DNA from: Nocardioides lianchengensis
GTDB lineage: Bacteria > Actinomycetota > Actinomycetes > Propionibacteriales > Nocardioidaceae
Direction of reading: 5' to 3'
DNA length: 64,000 nt
Assembly (NCBI RefSeq): GCF_900101465.1
Contig: NZ_FMZM01000002.1
Coordinates: 62,001 to 126,000, forward strand
Part shown: positions 1-7,654 of the stretch, piece by piece
Position numbering within the stretch: the first letter of the stretch is position 1
How the letters are laid out: each line of letters begins with the position of its first letter
Notes under the pieces: model-generated
Told to the model about the DNA's origin: nothing
Seen by the model: the letters and a program-made list of their open reading frames with translations, nothing else
The model's database searches: none
Made by a program: the position numbers and the translations under genes

Positions 1-420
1 GTCGTGCCGGCCGTCGGGGAGCACCGGCACCCGCACGCTCGCGGCGCCGGCGGCCGTGACCGCGATCGGGTAGGCCTCGAAGGAGCGCCACGCGAAGACG
101 ACCTCGTCGCCGGGGTCGCAGAACGCCTGCACCAGCTGGTAGATCAGCCCCACCGACCCGGTCGCCACCGACAGGTCCTCCACCGGCACGTCCAGCGAGT
201 CCGCCAGCGCGGCGTAGAGCGCCGAGGCGCCCATGTCGGGGTAGCGGTTCATCTGGCCGACCGCCGCCTGCACCGCCTCCACCACGCCGGGCAGCGGCGG
301 GTAGGGGTTCTCGTTCGACGAGAGCTTGTACGACGTCATCCCGGGCCGGACGGTCGGCGGCCTCCCCGCGACGTACGGCGGGATGTCGGCGATGGTCGCG
401 CGCGGCTGCGGGGTGCTCAT
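1..420 (-). CDS. hisC: Histidinol-phosphate aminotransferase-like protein (partial, left edge)
   Basis: Fold-type I pyridoxal-phosphate aminotransferase. The closest family is histidinol-phosphate aminotransferase, which transaminates imidazole-acetol phosphate in histidine synthesis in the cytosol. Only the first 140 codons are present; the PLP-binding lysine lies beyond the left edge. The N-terminus has the typical lid motif KLSSNENPYPP (residues 32-42), followed by the ATGSVGLIYQL stretch that packs on the cofactor. The ATG at 420 overlaps the stop of the VanZ-like gene (ATGA), so the two are translationally coupled. No other his genes are visible, so a related aromatic or phenylalanine aminotransferase role cannot be excluded. 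Confidence 0.8.
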   Translation of the reverse strand, partial: MSTPQPRATIADIPPYVAGRPPTVRPGMTSYKLSSNENPYPPLPGVVEAVQAAVGQMNRYPDMGASALYAALADSLDVPVEDLSVATGSVGLIYQLVQAFCDPGDEVVFAWRSFEAYPIAVTAAGAASVRVPVLPDGRHD

Positions 421-980
421 GCCGTCAGGTTATGTCTCCGCCAGGGTCGCAGCAGCAGCGCCAGCACCAGCCCGACCAGCACGCCGAGCACCGCGCCGGT
501 GATGTTGTCGATGATGTCGGTGACGTCGCAGGCGCGGTCGATCCGGGCCAGCTCCAGCTGGGTCTTCTCGATGGCGACCGAGTACGCCGCCAGCAGCCCC
601 AGGCCGAGCGGCACGGTGAGCAGCGCGGTGGCCCGCCAGCGCGCGGCGACCACGACCAGCAGCGCGCCGGACGGCACGAACGCGACCGTGTTGAGCAGCC
701 GCTGGCCGCCGGAGAAGATCCAGAAGCCGTCGGGGGCCGGGCCGCCGATGTCCCACGAGCAGGTGGTCAGCCGGCCCTCCGCGCTGACGATCCCCGGGGC
801 GCCGTTGGCGGGGATCAGGGTCAGGCAGGCGATCACCGCGACCGACCAGAGCAGGCCGGCGAGCGCGCCGGCCCCGAGCCAGCCCAGGCGGCGGCGCAGC
901 GCGACCGCGAGACCGAGGCAGACCAGCCCGGACAGCAGGGCGCCGAGCAGCATGACGCCGTACCCGCCGACCGGAAACAT
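417..980 (-). CDS. VanZ-like family membrane protein
   Basis: A 187-residue integral membrane protein with about five hydrophobic helices (near residues 8-26, 35-55, 95-112, 118-136 and 160-180). The segment IEKTQLELARIDRACDVTDIIDN before the last helix is the recognisable VanZ signature (acidic, D-x-x-D-x-x-x-N). VanZ relatives are linked to low-level teicoplanin resistance, but most are uncharacterised and a resistance role should not be assumed. It is the first gene of a two-gene unit with the aminotransferase. A TACGGT hexamer lies 7 nt before the ATG, suggesting a leaderless transcript. Confidence 0.78.
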   Translation of the reverse strand: MFPVGGYGVMLLGALLSGLVCLGLAVALRRRLGWLGAGALAGLLWSVAVIACLTLIPANGAPGIVSAEGRLTTCSWDIGGPAPDGFWIFSGGQRLLNTVAFVPSGALLVVVAARWRATALLTVPLGLGLLAAYSVAIEKTQLELARIDRACDVTDIIDNITGAVLGVLVGLVLALLLRPWRRHNLTA

Positions 981-987
981 GGAAAGG

Positions 988-993
988 ACCGTA
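988..993 (-). promoter_or_regulatory. Candidate -10 for leaderless VanZ-like gene
   Basis: On the minus strand TACGGT ends 7 nt before the ATG at 980. This is the TANNNT-N6/7-start arrangement that recurs across the window. It is divergent from the element at 1012-1017. Confidence 0.5.
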
Positions 994-1011
994 CCGAGCC
1001 GGTCCGCGTCC

Positions 1012-1017
1012 TATCGT
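1012..1017 (+). promoter_or_regulatory. Candidate -10 for leaderless small secreted protein
   Basis: TATCGT ends 6 nt before the ATG at 1024, with no Shine-Dalgarno sequence between. Confidence 0.5.
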
Positions 1018-1023
1018 CGCGCC

Positions 1024-1431
1024 ATGACCCGTCTCCTCGCCGCGCTCGGGGCGCTGCTCAGCATCCTGCTCGTCGCCCCGCCCGCGGTCGGGGCGGCTCC
1101 CGCCGCCGACCCGGTCGTCTACTACAACCTCGGCTCGGCCGAGGTGCGCCCGTCGCTGGTCTTCACCGCCTACAGCTCCTCGCCCACGATGACGGTCCGG
1201 CGCTGGAAGCACTGGGGCGACGCCGTCGCCGTGGGTCGCGGCCGCTGGGACAGCACCTGCGCGTCCTGCCCGCCGCCGGCGCACCGCCGTGCGGTGATCC
1301 GGCTGAGCCGGATCCGCACGTGCGACGACGGCACCCGCTACTACAGCAGGGCCGTCGTCGTGGTGGCCCAGCCCGACCAGGGCGAGCAGCGGCGCCGCTA
1401 CCGGCTCAGCACCGGCTGCCCGCCGGCCTGA
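1024..1431 (+). CDS. Small secreted protein of unknown function
   Basis: A 135-residue protein I do not recognise. Residues 1-27 form a Sec signal peptide: an Arg near the start, a Leu/Ala-rich core and an AxA cleavage region before ADPVVYYN. The mature part of about 108 residues is basic and has four cysteines (CASC near the middle, one after RIR, one near the C-terminus), consistent with a small disulfide-stabilised exported domain. The ATG at 1024 is chosen because it begins the signal peptide and has a leaderless -10 six bases upstream. The same frame stays open far upstream, but that part lies antisense to the VanZ gene and is spurious. It ends convergently 6 bp from the amidinohydrolase. 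Confidence 0.65.
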   Translation: MTRLLAALGALLSILLVAPPAVGAAPAADPVVYYNLGSAEVRPSLVFTAYSSSPTMTVRRWKHWGDAVAVGRGRWDSTCASCPPPAHRRAVIRLSRIRTCDDGTRYYSRAVVVVAQPDQGEQRRRYRLSTGCPPA

Positions 1432-1437
1432 CCCGGG

Positions 1438-2352
1438 TCAGGCCAGCGGCGGCAGCACGACCTCGCCGCCGGGGACCGACGGCAGGTCGCGACCGATGGT
1501 GATGTCGACGGCGTTGGCCAGGCAGCGGATCGAGCCGCCGCCCTTGTGGAACTCCGACACGTCGACGATCACGACGTCGAAGCCCCACTCGACCAGCTGA
1601 CGACGCACCCGCGGCGGGCACGCCGGCATCACGACGGTGCTGCCGACGACGACCGAGTTGGCGCAGAACGTCGTCAGCGCCTCCTCCTCGGTCAGCACCA
1701 GCGGCTCGGGCACCAGCTCGAGCAGCGCGGCGGCCGAGGGCGCGTCGAGGGCGGAGGGGCAGACCAGCGCGCGCCGCTCGTCGAGCGGGCAGAAGGCCAG
1801 GTCGAGGTGGTACATCCCCGGGTGGGTGATCCGCAGCCCGCGGACCCGCACGCCCAGGTCGGCCGCGAGGTGCTTCAGCGCCAGCTCCTCGGTGCGAGGG
1901 CCGTAGCCGACGACCAGGGCGTCGCCGAAGGCGAACGCGTCACCGGCCTCGAGGTGGGCACCGACCCCGTCGCGGCCGACGTACGACGTCGCGTAGCCGT
2001 GCTCGGCGAACCACGGCTGGGCCGACAGGCCCTCCATCCGCCGCTCGGGGAAGCGCATGTGGGACATCACGACGTGGGGCGTGCCGTCGGCCTTGACCAG
2101 GCCGAGGCCGAGGTTCATCGCGTAGACCATGTCGGGGGCGTCGGCCCGCTGGGCGAGGACGTCGACTTCTGCGCCGAGGTCCTCCAGCGTGCGGACCATC
2201 GCGTGCCACTGGAGCATCGCGACCTGCGGGTCGGGCTGGACGGCGGTGTCCATGAAGGGGTTGATCGAGTACTCCACCCGGAAGTGGGTGGGCTCGACCG
2301 CCACGTAGTGCCGGCCCCAGTCCAGCGTGGGCGCATCCAGCTGCTGCTCCAT
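1438..2352 (-). CDS. Amidinohydrolase/amidinotransferase-superfamily protein (DDAH-like)
   Basis: A 304-residue member of the guanidino-group-modifying superfamily that includes dimethylarginine dimethylaminohydrolase, arginine deiminase and amidinotransferases. The catalytic histidine is likely His182 in GMYHLDLAF. The C-terminal nucleophile is likely Cys277 in GGGSIRCLAN. Asp/Glu substrate residues are plausible in the N-terminal NPFMD segment. The ATG at 2352 follows a strong AGGAGGT about 9 nt upstream; longer in-frame starts would cut into the operator. It is transcribed divergently from a GntR regulator whose palindrome sits just upstream, so it is probably that regulator's target. Substrate (methylarginine, arginine or another guanidine) is unresolved. 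Confidence 0.78.
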   Translation of the reverse strand: MEQQLDAPTLDWGRHYVAVEPTHFRVEYSINPFMDTAVQPDPQVAMLQWHAMVRTLEDLGAEVDVLAQRADAPDMVYAMNLGLGLVKADGTPHVVMSHMRFPERRMEGLSAQPWFAEHGYATSYVGRDGVGAHLEAGDAFAFGDALVVGYGPRTEELALKHLAADLGVRVRGLRITHPGMYHLDLAFCPLDERRALVCPSALDAPSAAALLELVPEPLVLTEEEALTTFCANSVVVGSTVVMPACPPRVRRQLVEWGFDVVIVDVSEFHKGGGSIRCLANAVDITIGRDLPSVPGGEVVLPPLA

Positions 2353-2374
2353 CGGCGTTAACCTCCTCGTCATA

Positions 2375-2394
2375 ATTGTCAGACAATCTGACAA
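2375..2394. promoter_or_regulatory. Predicted GntR (FadR-subfamily) operator
   Basis: Between divergent genes lies TTGTCAGACAA (2376-2386), which fits the FadR-type TNGTNNNACNA consensus. It overlaps a second dyad with 8-bp arms, TTGTCAGA (2376-2383) and TCTGACAA (2387-2394). Its position directly upstream of the amidinohydrolase ribosome site suggests repression. The A/T-rich stretch is conspicuous in this 72% GC sequence. Confidence 0.7.
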
Positions 2395-2457
2395 GAAGTG
2401 TACGAGAAGAACGGGGCTCGCGTGACCAGTGGTCCGGACAACCTGCGGTCCGTGCCC

Positions 2458-2463
2458 CAGAAT
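2458..2463 (+). promoter_or_regulatory. Candidate -10 for leaderless GntR gene
   Basis: CAGAAT ends 6 nt before the ATG at 2470, supporting that start over an in-frame ATG 72 nt further upstream at 2398. Confidence 0.5.
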
Positions 2464-2469
2464 GGCCCC

Positions 2470-3156
2470 ATGTCGGAGACGGTCGGTTCCTTCGGGACCC
2501 TGCACCTGGAGCACTCGTCCACCGTGGACCGGGTCGCCCAGGAGCTGCGCCGCGCCGTCTTCGACGGCGAGCTGGAGTCGGGCACGCCGCTGCGCGAGGT
2601 CGCGCTGGCCGCCTCGCTCGGGGTCTCCCGCCCCACCGTGCGGGAGGCGCTGACCATCCTGGTCGCCGAGGGCCTGGCCACCCGCGAGCCGAACCGCGGC
2701 GTCCACGTCGCCACCCCCGAGGTCGACTCGGTCCGCGACGTCTGCGCGGCCCGGTGGGTCCTCGAGGGCGCCGGCGTGCTCCGCTGGGCCGAGGCCGACG
2801 AGAGCCAGCGCGGCCGGGTCCGCAGCACGCTCGAGGCCTACACCTCGGCCGTACGACGCGGCGCGTCGTACCAGGAGCTCAACGAGCGGCACCTCGCCTT
2901 CCACGTCTCGCTGGTCGGCCTCACCGGGTCGCCGCGGCTGGTCGCGATGGCCGACAACCTGGTCGTCGAGCTGAAGCTCGCGCTGGCCCAGGTCGAGCGG
3001 ATCCGCCGCAACGCCCACGACGAGGCCGACAACCACACCGCCCTGCTGCTCCTGCTGGAGGACGGGGACACCGCGGCGGCCCACGCCTTCCTGCGCCAGC
3101 ACCTCATCGACGCCGAGGACGACATCATCGACGCCCTCGGCCTCTCCCCGAACTGA
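2470..3156 (+). CDS. GntR-family transcriptional regulator (FadR/FCD type)
   Basis: A 228-residue regulator. Residues about 15-80 form the winged helix-turn-helix, with the family sequence GTPLREVALAASLGVSRPTVREAL and the wing REPNRGVHVA. The remainder is an all-helical FCD ligand-binding domain with the metal/ligand-binding pattern of spaced Asp/His residues (NERHLAFH; DNHTALL). The FCD domain usually binds a carboxylate ligand that releases DNA. The gene is divergent from the amidinohydrolase with the operator at 2375-2394 between them, so it probably controls that gene and itself in response to a guanidino- or amino-acid metabolite. The ATG at 2470 is preferred because it is preceded by a leaderless -10. 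Confidence 0.88.
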   Translation: MSETVGSFGTLHLEHSSTVDRVAQELRRAVFDGELESGTPLREVALAASLGVSRPTVREALTILVAEGLATREPNRGVHVATPEVDSVRDVCAARWVLEGAGVLRWAEADESQRGRVRSTLEAYTSAVRRGASYQELNERHLAFHVSLVGLTGSPRLVAMADNLVVELKLALAQVERIRRNAHDEADNHTALLLLLEDGDTAAAHAFLRQHLIDAEDDIIDALGLSPN

Positions 3157-3176
3157 CCCCTCCTGACCCCGAAATC

Positions 3177-3232
3177 GCCGAGTCGGCGCGAGCTCGCGCC
3201 GACTCGGCACTGAACCCACGCCGACTCGGCGT
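3177..3232. terminator. Paired perfect hairpins, copy 1
   Basis: A perfect 32-bp palindrome (3177-3208, beginning GCCGAGTCGGCGCGAG) is followed by a second palindrome ACGCCGACTCGGCGT (3218-3232). It lies between the convergent GntR and chemotaxis genes and probably acts as a bidirectional terminator, though no U-tract follows. An almost identical copy lies at 4955-5010. Confidence 0.6.
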
Positions 3233-3249
3233 TCGGGGGTCTCCCGGGG

Positions 3250-4872
3250 TCAGAGGCGGAAACGACCCACCAGGTCGCGCATCTCGGTGGCCATCCGGGT
3301 CAGATCCCCCGCGGCCGCGGTCGTGTTGCCCGCCGCCTCGGTCGTCTGGTCGGCGGCCTCGGACACCGAGCCCACGTTCCGCGCGATCTCCGTCGCACCC
3401 GTCGCCGCCTCCGCGACGTTCCGCGAGATCTCGTTGGTCGTCGCGGTCTGCTCCTCCACCGCCGCAGCGATGGTGTTCTGGTAGTCGCTGATCCGGCTGA
3501 TGATCTCCGTGATCTCCCCGATCGCCGTCACCGCACCACCGGTGTCGGCCTGGATCGCCTCCACCCGCTTGGCGATGTCCTCGGTCGCCCGCGCAGTCTC
3601 GACCGCGAGCTCCTTGACCTCGTTCGCCACCACCGCGAAGCCCTTGCCGGCCTCACCGGCACGCGCGGCCTCGATGGTCGCGTTCAGCGCCAGCAGGTTC
3701 GTCTGCTCCGCGATCGAGGTGATCGCCTTGACCACACTGCCGATCTCCGCCGACGACTCACCCAGCTTCGCCACCGTCGCGGTCGTCTCCTCCGCAGTCA
3801 CCACCGCCTGCGTCGCCACCCGCGCCGCGTCCGAGGCGTTCTGGGCGATCTCCCGGATCGAAGCCCCCATCTGCTCACTGCCCGCGGCGACGGTCTGGAC
3901 GTTGGTCGAGACCTCCTCCGCAGCCGCGGAGACCAGCGTGGCCTGGCTCGAGGACTCGCTCGCCGAGGCCCCCAGCTGCGCGGAGACCGCGGACATCTCC
4001 TCGGCGGCCGAGGCCAGCACGACGGTGTTGTCACCCATCGCGGACAGCGACACGTGCAGGCTCTCGCGGGCCGTCTCGAGGTCCGCGGCCATCCGGCCGA
4101 CCTCGTCACGCGAGCTCACCCCGGCGTCCACCGTCAGGTCGCCACCGGCCAGTGCCCGCAGGGCGACCTGGAGCTTGTTGATGGAGGCGGTCACGCCGCG
4201 GGCCACCAGCAGGGCGAACCCGACCGCGGCCAGCAGACCCACGGCCAGCAGGATGATCGCGAGCCGGCGCTGGGCCTCGTACGACGACTGCGCGTCGGCG
4301 GCGGCGTCCGCGGCCTGGGCGTCCTCGTCGTCGGCGATCTCGCCGAGCAGGGAGCTGATGCCCTCCGCGATCGGGGAGAGATCGGCGTTGTTCATGGTCA
4401 GCCAGCCGGCCATGTCGCCGCTGCGGACGAAGGGCGTGGCCTTCTCGTCGATGGCGGCGAGGTACTGGTCGAACTGCTCGCGGATCGCGTCGAGCCGCTG
4501 GGCGTTGGCGCCGGTGACGCCCGTCGCCTCGTACTCGTCGAGCTGCGCGCGGAACGTGTCCTGCAGCTCGGCGTACTCGTCGAGGGTCGCCTGACGGTCC
4601 GGGCCGTTGCCCACCAGGAGGATGTCGCGGATGCTGAGCGAGATGCTCTTGCGGGTCACGGAGATCTGGCCGAGGACCTTGATCGCCTTCAGGTTGTTGG
4701 CATAGATGCTCTGGCTGGTCGCGGCGCTCGAGGACAGGCTGTTGAGCCCGACGAGGCCGACGACGAGGGCGACGACGGCGGCCAGCACGGCCGGGACCAG
4801 CACCTTGGTGCGGATGCCGCGGTCGGTCCACCAGCGGCGGGCGGAGTGGGCGGTGGCGGGGGTCGTGGTCAT
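3250..4872 (-). CDS. Methyl-accepting chemotaxis protein (copy A)
   Basis: A 540-residue transmembrane chemoreceptor. Residues about 25-47 are TM1. Residues 48-200 are a periplasmic-side four-helix bundle sensor (4HB_MCP type; note [11 protein letters not shown] and [13 protein letters not shown]). TM2 is near 204-226, followed by a HAMP linker. The C-terminal coiled-coil signalling domain has the conserved tip [19 protein letters not shown] near residues 388-405, which contacts CheA/CheW. The C-terminus ends GRFRL with no CheR/CheB tethering pentapeptide. It is a tandem paralogue of the gene at 5026-6648. The two differ in the sensor half but are almost identical in the signalling half, implying duplication followed by sensor divergence or gene conversion. 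The ligand is unknown. Confidence 0.93.
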   Translation of the reverse strand: MTTTPATAHSARRWWTDRGIRTKVLVPAVLAAVVALVVGLVGLNSLSSSAATSQSIYANNLKAIKVLGQISVTRKSISLSIRDILLVGNGPDRQATLDEYAELQDTFRAQLDEYEATGVTGANAQRLDAIREQFDQYLAAIDEKATPFVRSGDMAGWLTMNNADLSPIAEGISSLLGEIADDEDAQAADAAADAQSSYEAQRRLAIILLAVGLLAAVGFALLVARGVTASINKLQVALRALAGGDLTVDAGVSSRDEVGRMAADLETARESLHVSLSAMGDNTVVLASAAEEMSAVSAQLGASASESSSQATLVSAAAEEVSTNVQTVAAGSEQMGASIREIAQNASDAARVATQAVVTAEETTATVAKLGESSAEIGSVVKAITSIAEQTNLLALNATIEAARAGEAGKGFAVVANEVKELAVETARATEDIAKRVEAIQADTGGAVTAIGEITEIISRISDYQNTIAAAVEEQTATTNEISRNVAEAATGATEIARNVGSVSEAADQTTEAAGNTTAAAGDLTRMATEMRDLVGRFRL

Positions 4873-4918
4873 CTCGTTCGGCGTCCTGGGGTTGCGGGGG
4901 AAGTCGTGGTCGCTCCCT

Positions 4919-4946
4919 CCATCGGTCGCCCTGCCCCCGACCTGAC
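4919..4946 (-). promoter_or_regulatory. Candidate FliA-type (sigma-28) promoter, chemoreceptor copy A
   Basis: On the minus strand GTCA (4946-4943), a 16-nt spacer and ACCGATGG (4926-4919) precede the gene. This resembles flagellar sigma promoters of the CTCA-N15/17-GCCGATAA form described in Actinoplanes. An element with identical boxes and spacing precedes copy B, while the intervening bases differ only slightly. Confidence 0.45.
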
Positions 4947-4954
4947 CCGAAATC

Positions 4955-5010
4955 GCCGAGTCGGCGCGAGCTCGCGCCGACTCGGCACTGAACCCACGCC
5001 GACTCGGCGT
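4955..5010. terminator. Paired perfect hairpins, copy 2
   Basis: Same structure as 3177-3232: a 32-bp palindrome (4955-4986), then ACGCCGACTCGGCGT (4996-5010). It lies just 3' of chemoreceptor copy B and upstream of copy A. The 3' flank was therefore duplicated along with the gene. It probably terminates copy B transcription. Confidence 0.6.
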
Positions 5011-5025
5011 TCCGGGGGTCCGGGG

Positions 5026-6648
5026 TCAGAGGCGGAACCGGCCCACCAAGTCGCGCATCTCGGTGGCCATCCGGGTCAGGTCCCCCGCGGCCGCGGTCGT
5101 GTTGCCCGCCGCGTCCGTGGTCTGGTCGGCGGCCTCGGACACCGAGCCCACGTTCCGCGCGATCTCCGTCGCACCCGTCGCCGCCTCCGCGACGTTCCGC
5201 GAGATCTCGTTGGTCGTCGCGGTCTGCTCCTCCACCGCCGCAGCGATGGTGTTCTGGTAGTCGCTGATCCGGCTGATGATCTCCGTGATCTCCCCGATCG
5301 CCGTCACCGCACCACCGGTGTCGGCCTGGATCGCCTCCACCCGCTTGGCGATGTCCTCGGTGGCGCGGGCGGTCTCGACCGCGAGCTCCTTGACCTCGTT
5401 CGCCACCACCGCGAAGCCCTTGCCGGCCTCACCGGCACGCGCGGCCTCGATGGTCGCGTTCAGCGCCAGCAGGTTCGTCTGCTCCGCGATCGAGGTGATC
5501 GCCTTGACCACACTGCCGATCTCCGCCGACGACTCACCCAGCTTGGCCACCGTCGCGGTCGTCTCCTCCGCAGTCACCACGGCCTGCGTCGCCACCCGCG
5601 CCGCATCGGACGCGTTCTGTGCGATCTCCCGGATCGAGGCCCCCATCTGCTCACTGCCAGCCGCGACGGTCTGCACGTTCGACGAGACCTCCTCGGCCGC
5701 GGCCGAGACCAGCTGCGCCTGGGTGGACGACTCGCTCGCGGACGCGCCGAGCTGGGCCGAGACGGCTGACATCTCCTCCGCCGCCGAGGCGAGGACCACG
5801 GTGTTGTCACCCATCGCGGACAGCGAGGCGTGCAGGCTCTCGCGGGCCGTCTCGAGGTCCGCGGCCATCCGGCCGACCTCGTCACGCGAGCTCACCCCGG
5901 CGTCCACGGTCAGGTCGCCGCCGGCCAGCGCGCGCAGCGCCTGCTGCAGCCGGCCGATCGACGTCGTCACCCCGCGGGCGACCAGGAACGCGAAGCCGAG
6001 GGCGGTCAGCAGTCCGACCACCAGCAGGATGATCGCCAGCTGCCGCGCCGCGTCGTACGACGACCGCGCGTCGGACGCCGCGTCCGCGGCCTGGGCCTGC
6101 TCGCTCTCCTTGAGCTCGCCCAGCCCGCCGCCGACGGCCTTGGCCAGCGGCACCAGGTCGGTGCTGTTCATGGCCCACCAGCCGGCCTCGTCGCCGGCCT
6201 CGGCGAGCGGGACCAGCTTCTCCTCGATGGCCACCAGGTAGGCCTCGAGACCCTCGCGCACGGACTCCAGCGTCGCCAGGTCGGCCGTCGCCGGGTCGGT
6301 GGCGGCGTACTCGTCGAGCTGGCTGCGGAAGGTGTCCTGCAGGCCGGCGTACTCCTCCTCGACCGCCTGGCGCTCCTCGCCGTTCGGAACCAGCAGCAGG
6401 TCGCGGATGCTCAGCGAGATGCTCTTGCGGGTGACGTCGAGGTCGCCGAGCAGCTTCACCGCGGCGAGGTTGTTGGCGTAGATCCGCTCGCTCGTCTCCG
6501 CACTCGACGAGAGGCTGTTGAGGCCGAGCAGCCCGACCGTCGTCGCGACCAGCGAGGCGACGACGGCGGGCGCCAGCACCTTGGTGCGGATCCGGCGGTC
6601 GGCCCACCAGCCGCGGGCCTGGCGGGTCGGGGAAGAGGGCTGGGTCAT
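5026..6648 (-). CDS. Methyl-accepting chemotaxis protein (copy B)
   Basis: A 540-residue chemoreceptor with the same architecture and length as copy A: TM1 near 25-47, four-helix-bundle sensor, TM2 near 204-226, HAMP, and a signalling domain with the [19 protein letters not shown] tip. From about residue 230 the two proteins are nearly identical, and the DNA of the last 500 bases is almost unchanged. Residues 60-200 differ at many positions, especially around 130-185. No C-terminal methylation-enzyme tether is present. It has its own candidate FliA promoter and is separated from copy A by duplicated hairpins, so the pair are likely separate transcripts of the motility regulon. No che or flagellar genes are in the window. 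Confidence 0.93.
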   Translation of the reverse strand: MTQPSSPTRQARGWWADRRIRTKVLAPAVVASLVATTVGLLGLNSLSSSAETSERIYANNLAAVKLLGDLDVTRKSISLSIRDLLLVPNGEERQAVEEEYAGLQDTFRSQLDEYAATDPATADLATLESVREGLEAYLVAIEEKLVPLAEAGDEAGWWAMNSTDLVPLAKAVGGGLGELKESEQAQAADAASDARSSYDAARQLAIILLVVGLLTALGFAFLVARGVTTSIGRLQQALRALAGGDLTVDAGVSSRDEVGRMAADLETARESLHASLSAMGDNTVVLASAAEEMSAVSAQLGASASESSTQAQLVSAAAEEVSSNVQTVAAGSEQMGASIREIAQNASDAARVATQAVVTAEETTATVAKLGESSAEIGSVVKAITSIAEQTNLLALNATIEAARAGEAGKGFAVVANEVKELAVETARATEDIAKRVEAIQADTGGAVTAIGEITEIISRISDYQNTIAAAVEEQTATTNEISRNVAEAATGATEIARNVGSVSEAADQTTDAAGNTTAAAGDLTRMATEMRDLVGRFRL

Positions 6649-6684
6649 GGCGTCCGTCCTGGTCGGAGAAGGGGGGAGCCCGCT

Positions 6685-6712
6685 CCATCGGTCGCTCGGC
6701 CCCGGACCTGAC
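6685..6712 (-). promoter_or_regulatory. Candidate FliA-type promoter, chemoreceptor copy B
   Basis: Minus-strand GTCA (6712-6709), 16 nt, then ACCGATGG (6692-6685). Boxes and spacing are identical to the element upstream of copy A, with only a few differences in the intervening bases. Confidence 0.45.
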
Positions 6713-6761
6713 CCGGTCGGGCGAAGGTCACATTCCGCCGGACGCTGCTGGCGCCGCCTGG

Positions 6762-6767
6762 CAGGAT
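6762..6767 (+). promoter_or_regulatory. Candidate -10 for leaderless holin-family gene
   Basis: CAGGAT ends 6 nt before the GTG at 6774, with no ribosome site between. Confidence 0.45.
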
Positions 6768-6773
6768 CGTCGC

Positions 6774-7157
6774 GTGCGCTTCCTCACCTGGCTCGTCACC
6801 AACGCCGTGGCCCTCGCGGTCGCGGCCTGGTTCATCGACGGGATCCGGTTCACCGGCTCCACCGAGACCTCCGAGAAGATCGTCCCGCTGCTGGTCGTGG
6901 CGCTGATCCTCGGCGTGATCACGTCGTTCGTGAAGCCGGTCCTGCAGATCCTGTCGATCCCGTTCATCATCGTCACGCTCGGGCTGTTCCTGCTCGTCAT
7001 CAACGCCGTGGTGCTGATGCTGACCGGCTGGCTCGCAGGCCAGCTCGACGTCGACTTCGAGGTGACCGGCTTCTGGCCGGCCGTGGGCGGCGCCGTCGTC
7101 ATCACGATCGTCACCTGGATCGTCGACGCGCTGATCGGGTCCGACGAGCGGCGATGA
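6774..7157 (+). CDS. Phage holin family 4 / superfamily IV membrane protein
   Basis: A 127-residue protein with four hydrophobic helices (about 4-22, 37-56, 62-85, 100-121). The family hallmark is the segment [43 protein letters not shown] with its FVKPVL...LP(I)x(T)LGLF pattern. Despite the family name these are ordinary chromosomal membrane proteins of unknown role in actinobacteria, and nothing phage-like surrounds it. It starts at GTG 6774 and overlaps the next gene by ATGA, forming a three-gene operon with a phosphatase and a fructosamine kinase. Confidence 0.85.
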   Translation: MRFLTWLVTNAVALAVAAWFIDGIRFTGSTETSEKIVPLLVVALILGVITSFVKPVLQILSIPFIIVTLGLFLLVINAVVLMLTGWLAGQLDVDFEVTGFWPAVGGAVVITIVTWIVDALIGSDERR

Positions 7158-7654
7158 GGCCCCCCATCCCGCCGGCCCGGACGCCGGGGCACTACTCGGT
7201 GGCCCTGGTCTGCCTCGGCAACATCTGCCGCTCGCCGATGGCCGACGTCGTCCTCACCGAGCGCGTCGACGAGGCCGGCCTGGCCGGCCGGGTCGCCGTG
7301 GTCAGCTCCGGCACCGGCGACTGGCACGTCGGCAACCCCATGGACGCCCGGGCCGCGGCCACCCTCGCGGCTGCCGGCTACGACCCGTCGACGCACCGCG
7401 CACGGCACTGGTCGACCGCCTGGCTCGACGAGCACGACCTGGTCCTCGCCATGGACCGGAGCAACCTCGCCGACATCGGCGGGGCCGGCGACCGGGTTCG
7501 CCTGTTCCGCGACTTCGACCCGGTCGATGCCGGCGGCGAGGTCCCGGACCCGTACTACGGTGGGGACGACGGCTTCGAGGAGGTGCTGACCATGGTGGAG
7601 CGGACCTGCGCCGCGATCGTCGGCGGCCTCCGGGAGGAGCTCGGCCCCTCGTGA
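7154..7654 (+). CDS. Low-molecular-weight protein-tyrosine phosphatase
   Basis: A 166-residue cytosolic phosphatase. The P-loop C-x5-R-S is VCLGNICRSPMAD, with nucleophile Cys20 and Arg26 and the diagnostic LMW pattern CLGNICRS. The general acid is the aspartate of the DPYYGG motif near the C-terminus. It removes phosphate from protein tyrosines (or arginines in some relatives). It is coupled by ATGA to the upstream membrane protein and by GTGA to the downstream kinase. The next gene being a fructosamine kinase homologue fits a pattern often seen in actinobacteria, where this phosphatase type neighbours protein-deglycation genes; that functional link is inference. Confidence 0.92.
   Translation: MRPPIPPARTPGHYSVALVCLGNICRSPMADVVLTERVDEAGLAGRVAVVSSGTGDWHVGNPMDARAAATLAAAGYDPSTHRARHWSTAWLDEHDLVLAMDRSNLADIGGAGDRVRLFRDFDPVDAGGEVPDPYYGGDDGFEEVLTMVERTCAAIVGGLREELGPS

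Noticed and set aside
41..1000. Upstream extension of the small secreted protein to position 4
   Set aside because: The extension would be antisense to two real genes; the signal peptide and promoter fix the start at 1024.
4054..5769. Long plus-strand reading frame across both chemoreceptors
   Set aside because: Antisense shadow of the receptor genes; composition and lack of motifs show it is not a gene.
6774..7157. Prophage remnant suggested by a holin-family protein
   Set aside because: This family is common on actinobacterial chromosomes, and no other phage gene, integrase or attachment site is present.
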